Source: an uncultured Rhodopila sp. (lineage in GTDB: Bacteria > Pseudomonadota > Alphaproteobacteria > Acetobacterales > Acetobacteraceae). From it: DNA of 64,000 bases. The notes beneath the pieces are model-generated. The model saw nothing but the letters and a program-made list of their open reading frames with translations, ran no database searches and was not told where the DNA came from. A program made the translations under genes and the position numbers. Positions 62,126 to 64,000 of this stretch are shown here, piece after piece (position 1 is the first letter of the stretch; every line of letters starts with the position of its first letter). The stretch lies in NCBI RefSeq assembly GCF_903915725.1, contig NZ_CAIWTY010000001.1, positions 103,921-167,920 on the forward strand, given 5' to 3'.

Positions 62126-62469
62126 TCGTTCTGCCATCCGGCGCACGCGTCTGGCTGGCGTGCGGCTACACCGATATGCGCAAAGGGATGGACGGGTTGG
62201 CGATGCTGGCGCAGCAGGTCCTGCAAGAAGACCCGTTCGGCGGCGCATTGTTCGCCTTCCGCGGCAAACGTGGCGGCCTGATCAAGCTGCTTTGGTTCGA
62301 CGGACAGGGTCTCTGCCTGTTCAGCAAACGGCTTGAGAAAGGCCATTTTCAATGGCCGGTGACCGAGACCGGACGCGTCTCGCTGACGCCCGCCCAGCTA
62401 TCGATGTTGCTTGAAGGCATCGACTGGCGCATGCCCGCCCGCGTCCGCCGCCCGGAACTGGCGGGCTGA
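62122..62469 (+). CDS. tnpB: IS66-family TnpB (Orf2)
   Basis: 115 residues, the classic IS66 Orf2 pattern: SGARVWLACGYTDMRKGMDGLAMLAQQ, FGGALFAFRGKRGGLIKLLWFDGQGLCLF, and EKGHFQWPVTETGRVSLTPAQLSMLLEGIDW. Required for IS66 transposition with an undefined biochemical role. Confidence 0.95.
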   Translation: MIVLPSGARVWLACGYTDMRKGMDGLAMLAQQVLQEDPFGGALFAFRGKRGGLIKLLWFDGQGLCLFSKRLEKGHFQWPVTETGRVSLTPAQLSMLLEGIDWRMPARVRRPELAG

Positions 62470-62472
62470 CGC

Positions 62473-62512
62473 CACTGCTCACGCCAGATTCACACTGCTC
62501 ACGCCAGATTCA
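62473..62512 (+). repeat. Perfect 20-base tandem duplication between tnpB and tnpC
   Basis: CACTGCTCACGCCAGATTCA occurs twice head to tail (62473-62492 and 62493-62512) in the 80-base gap between tnpB and tnpC. It looks like replication slippage that lengthened the intercistronic gap. Confidence 0.8.
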
Positions 62513-62549
62513 ATAGACCCGATTCGCAACGGCGATTCAGCGTTCCGCC

Positions 62550-63911
62550 GTGTCCACCGATCAGCCCTCTTTGCCCGACGATCCGGCGCTGTTGCAGCAT
62601 CTGCTGCTCGAGGCGCAGGCCGAGATCGCGCGTTTGCAGGTGCTGATCGCGGTTCTGCTGCGCAACCGCTTCGGCCGCCGCTCCGAACGTTTCGGCGAAG
62701 AAGCGCTGCAACAGGGCATCGAGGACGCCGAGCAGTCTCTGGGCGAACAGCAAGCGAAGGCCGAGGCGGCTCAACCGAAGGCGCAGCCGCCCCGCAAGCC
62801 GCCGCAGCGCAATCGCGGATCGTTGCCGGCGCATCTGCCGCGGGTCGAGGTCACGGTCGATATCGCCGACAAGACCTGCGCGTGCTGCCGCGCGCCCTTG
62901 CATCAGATCGGCGAAGACCGCTCCGAAATGCTGGATATCGTCCCCGCGCAGCTTCGGGTGCGGGTGATCCGCCGCCCGCGCTATGGCTGCCGCGCCTGCG
63001 AAGGCGGCGTGGCGCAGGCGCCAGCGCCGGAGCGGCCGATTGACGGCGGCATGGCGACCGAGGCGCTGCTGGCGCAGGTGCTGGTCGGCAAATTTGCCGA
63101 CCATCTTCCGCTGTATCGCCAATCCCAGATCTTCGCCCGCCAGGGCGTCGAGCTGGATCGTTCCACGTTATGCAACTGGGTCGGGCGCGCCTGCTGGTGG
63201 CTGGAGCCGCTGTACGAGCTGGTCCTGAGCACGGTTCTGTCCTCACCGAAGGTGGTTGCCGACGACACGACCCTGCCGGTGCTGGACCCCGGCCGCGGCC
63301 GCACCAAAACCGGACGGCTGTGGTGCTATGCAGTCGATAATCGTCCGTGGTCGGGGCCGGGTCATCCGGCGGCGGCCTATGTCTACAGCGAAGATCGCAA
63401 GGGCGAGCATCCGGCGAGCCATCTGAAAGGCTTCCGCGGGCTGCTTCAGGTCGATGGTTACGCCGGATTCGGCGGTCTTGTTGCCGGCGCGAACGACGGA
63501 CCGACGCTGGCCTTTTGTTGGGCGCATGCGCGGCGCAAGTTCTACGACGTTTTTGCGGCAACGAAGTCGCCGCTTGCCCTGGAAGCTCTGCAACGGATCG
63601 GCGCGCTGTATGCGGTCGAGGCCGACATCCGCGGCCAAACGGCCGACTACCGCAGGCAGCAACGTCAGCAGCAAAGCCGTCCCCTGGTCGAGGCCATGCA
63701 CGCCTGGTTGACCGGCCTGCTTGGCCGATTGTCCGGCCGCTCGACGTTGGCGCAGGCGATCCGTTACGCGCTCAATCATTGGACCGGCCTGACCCGCTTC
63801 CTTGACGATGGCCGCTGCGAGCTGGACACCAACATCGTCGAACGCGCCATGCGCCCGGTGGCGACGCCCGGTCCATTATGCACCTCCTCTTCAAGTATCT
63901 GGAAACATTGA
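62550..63911 (+). pseudogene. tnpC: IS66-family transposase TnpC, truncated
   Basis: 453 codons from a GTG at 62550. Zinc-binding region CACCRAPLHQIGE and YGCRACEG; DDE residues Asp238/239 (VADDTTLPVLDPG), Asp302 (LQVDGYAGF) and Glu431 (NIVERAMRP) are all present. After MRPVA the family continues with GRKN and about 50 more residues, whereas here it reads TPGPLCTSSSSIWKH and stops. The catalytic set is intact, but the C-terminal part is replaced, so activity is doubtful. Confidence 0.88.
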
Positions 63912-64000
63912 AGGCTGGTTGCCGGCGTCGATGTGACACGGGCGCCCTTTACGCCCGGCCGCGTCCACCACGGACGGCGCGTCGAGGTCCGCGGCGAGGA
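63912..64000. other. Sequence beyond the IS66 break, unassigned
   Basis: The last 140 bases, from about 63864, no longer match IS66. One frame reads AGVDVTRAPFTPGRVHHGRRVEV, which could begin or continue another gene, but too little is visible. The expected rest of the STAND gene is not seen before the edge. Confidence 0.3.

Larger units (their letters stand above)
61632..63863 (+). mobile_element. IS66-family insertion sequence, right end missing
   Basis: Begins with GTAAGCG at 61632, the usual IS66-family terminal sequence, directly inside the STAND gene (8 bases before it are TCTGCGCC, the expected target-duplication position). Carries tnpA, tnpB and tnpC in the standard order. The tnpC reading diverges from its family after MRPVA at about 63863, and no right-end inverted repeat is seen before the window closes, so the element is truncated or disrupted there. 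Confidence 0.88.

Noticed and set aside
62473..62512. CRISPR-like repeat
   Set aside because: Only two head-to-tail copies with no spacer between them; this is a simple tandem duplication.

Overview
The window is GC-rich DNA from an alphaproteobacterium, most likely Rhodospirillales and possibly Acetobacteraceae. The placement is an inference. It rests on a split F0 ATP-synthase operon with both b and b' subunits, a K+-independent-type H+-pyrophosphatase, lysA overlapping a TIGR02302/DUF4175 gene, a phasin, and dispersed GTCATGG...CCATCCACGCC palindromes. I saw no rRNA, tRNA or CRISPR array.

Layout. 0-3.5 kb: circularly permuted ATP-grasp/alpha-E pair and an HU-like protein with a Lys/Ala/Pro tail. 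3.5-12.7 kb: decayed SsuB-like ATPase, molybdopterin oxidoreductase, osmC, MBL-fold hydrolase, an animal-type haem peroxidase with a small partner, a convergent SARP/BTAD-TPR regulator and an orphan. 12.8-18 kb: hppA with terminator, manC/algA-type bifunctional enzyme, gpt, enoyl-CoA hydratase. 18-27 kb: biuret-hydrolase-like enzyme with an NCS2-like permease and a possible 46-codon ORF, hybrid histidine kinase, orphan YcaO protein, MFS and aldo/keto reductase. 27-38 kb: GlcG/HbpS protein, gpmI, DUF1348, a catalytically destroyed argE-like pseudogene, aspartoacylase-like hydrolase, dehydrogenase plus class II aldolase, lysA and TIGR02302. 38-45 kb: PaiB-like regulator, argG, HAD, ROK kinase, atpI-B-E-b'-b. 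45-51 kb: ugpB-A-E-C and a DHA2 exporter.

51-59 kb looks like a rearranged accessory segment. Rubrerythrin, a CCG-type Fe-S protein and DUF3501 form a tight cassette, followed by a membrane-protein remnant and a phasin. Two decayed copies of one regulator- or transposon-associated gene flank the block in inverted orientation. NDH-2 and an ACS-family MFS gene follow.

59.4-64 kb holds a DUF4062 + STAND NTPase protein, a candidate defence sensor. Its 3' end is cut by an IS66-family element whose first GTAAGCG bases supply the stop codon; the element's own tnpC is truncated near the window edge.

Most promising for new biology: the rubrerythrin/CCG/DUF3501 cassette, the interrupted STAND gene, the SARP-adjacent peroxidase pair, the biuret-hydrolase/NCS2 unit, and a two-arm cruciform repeat family.
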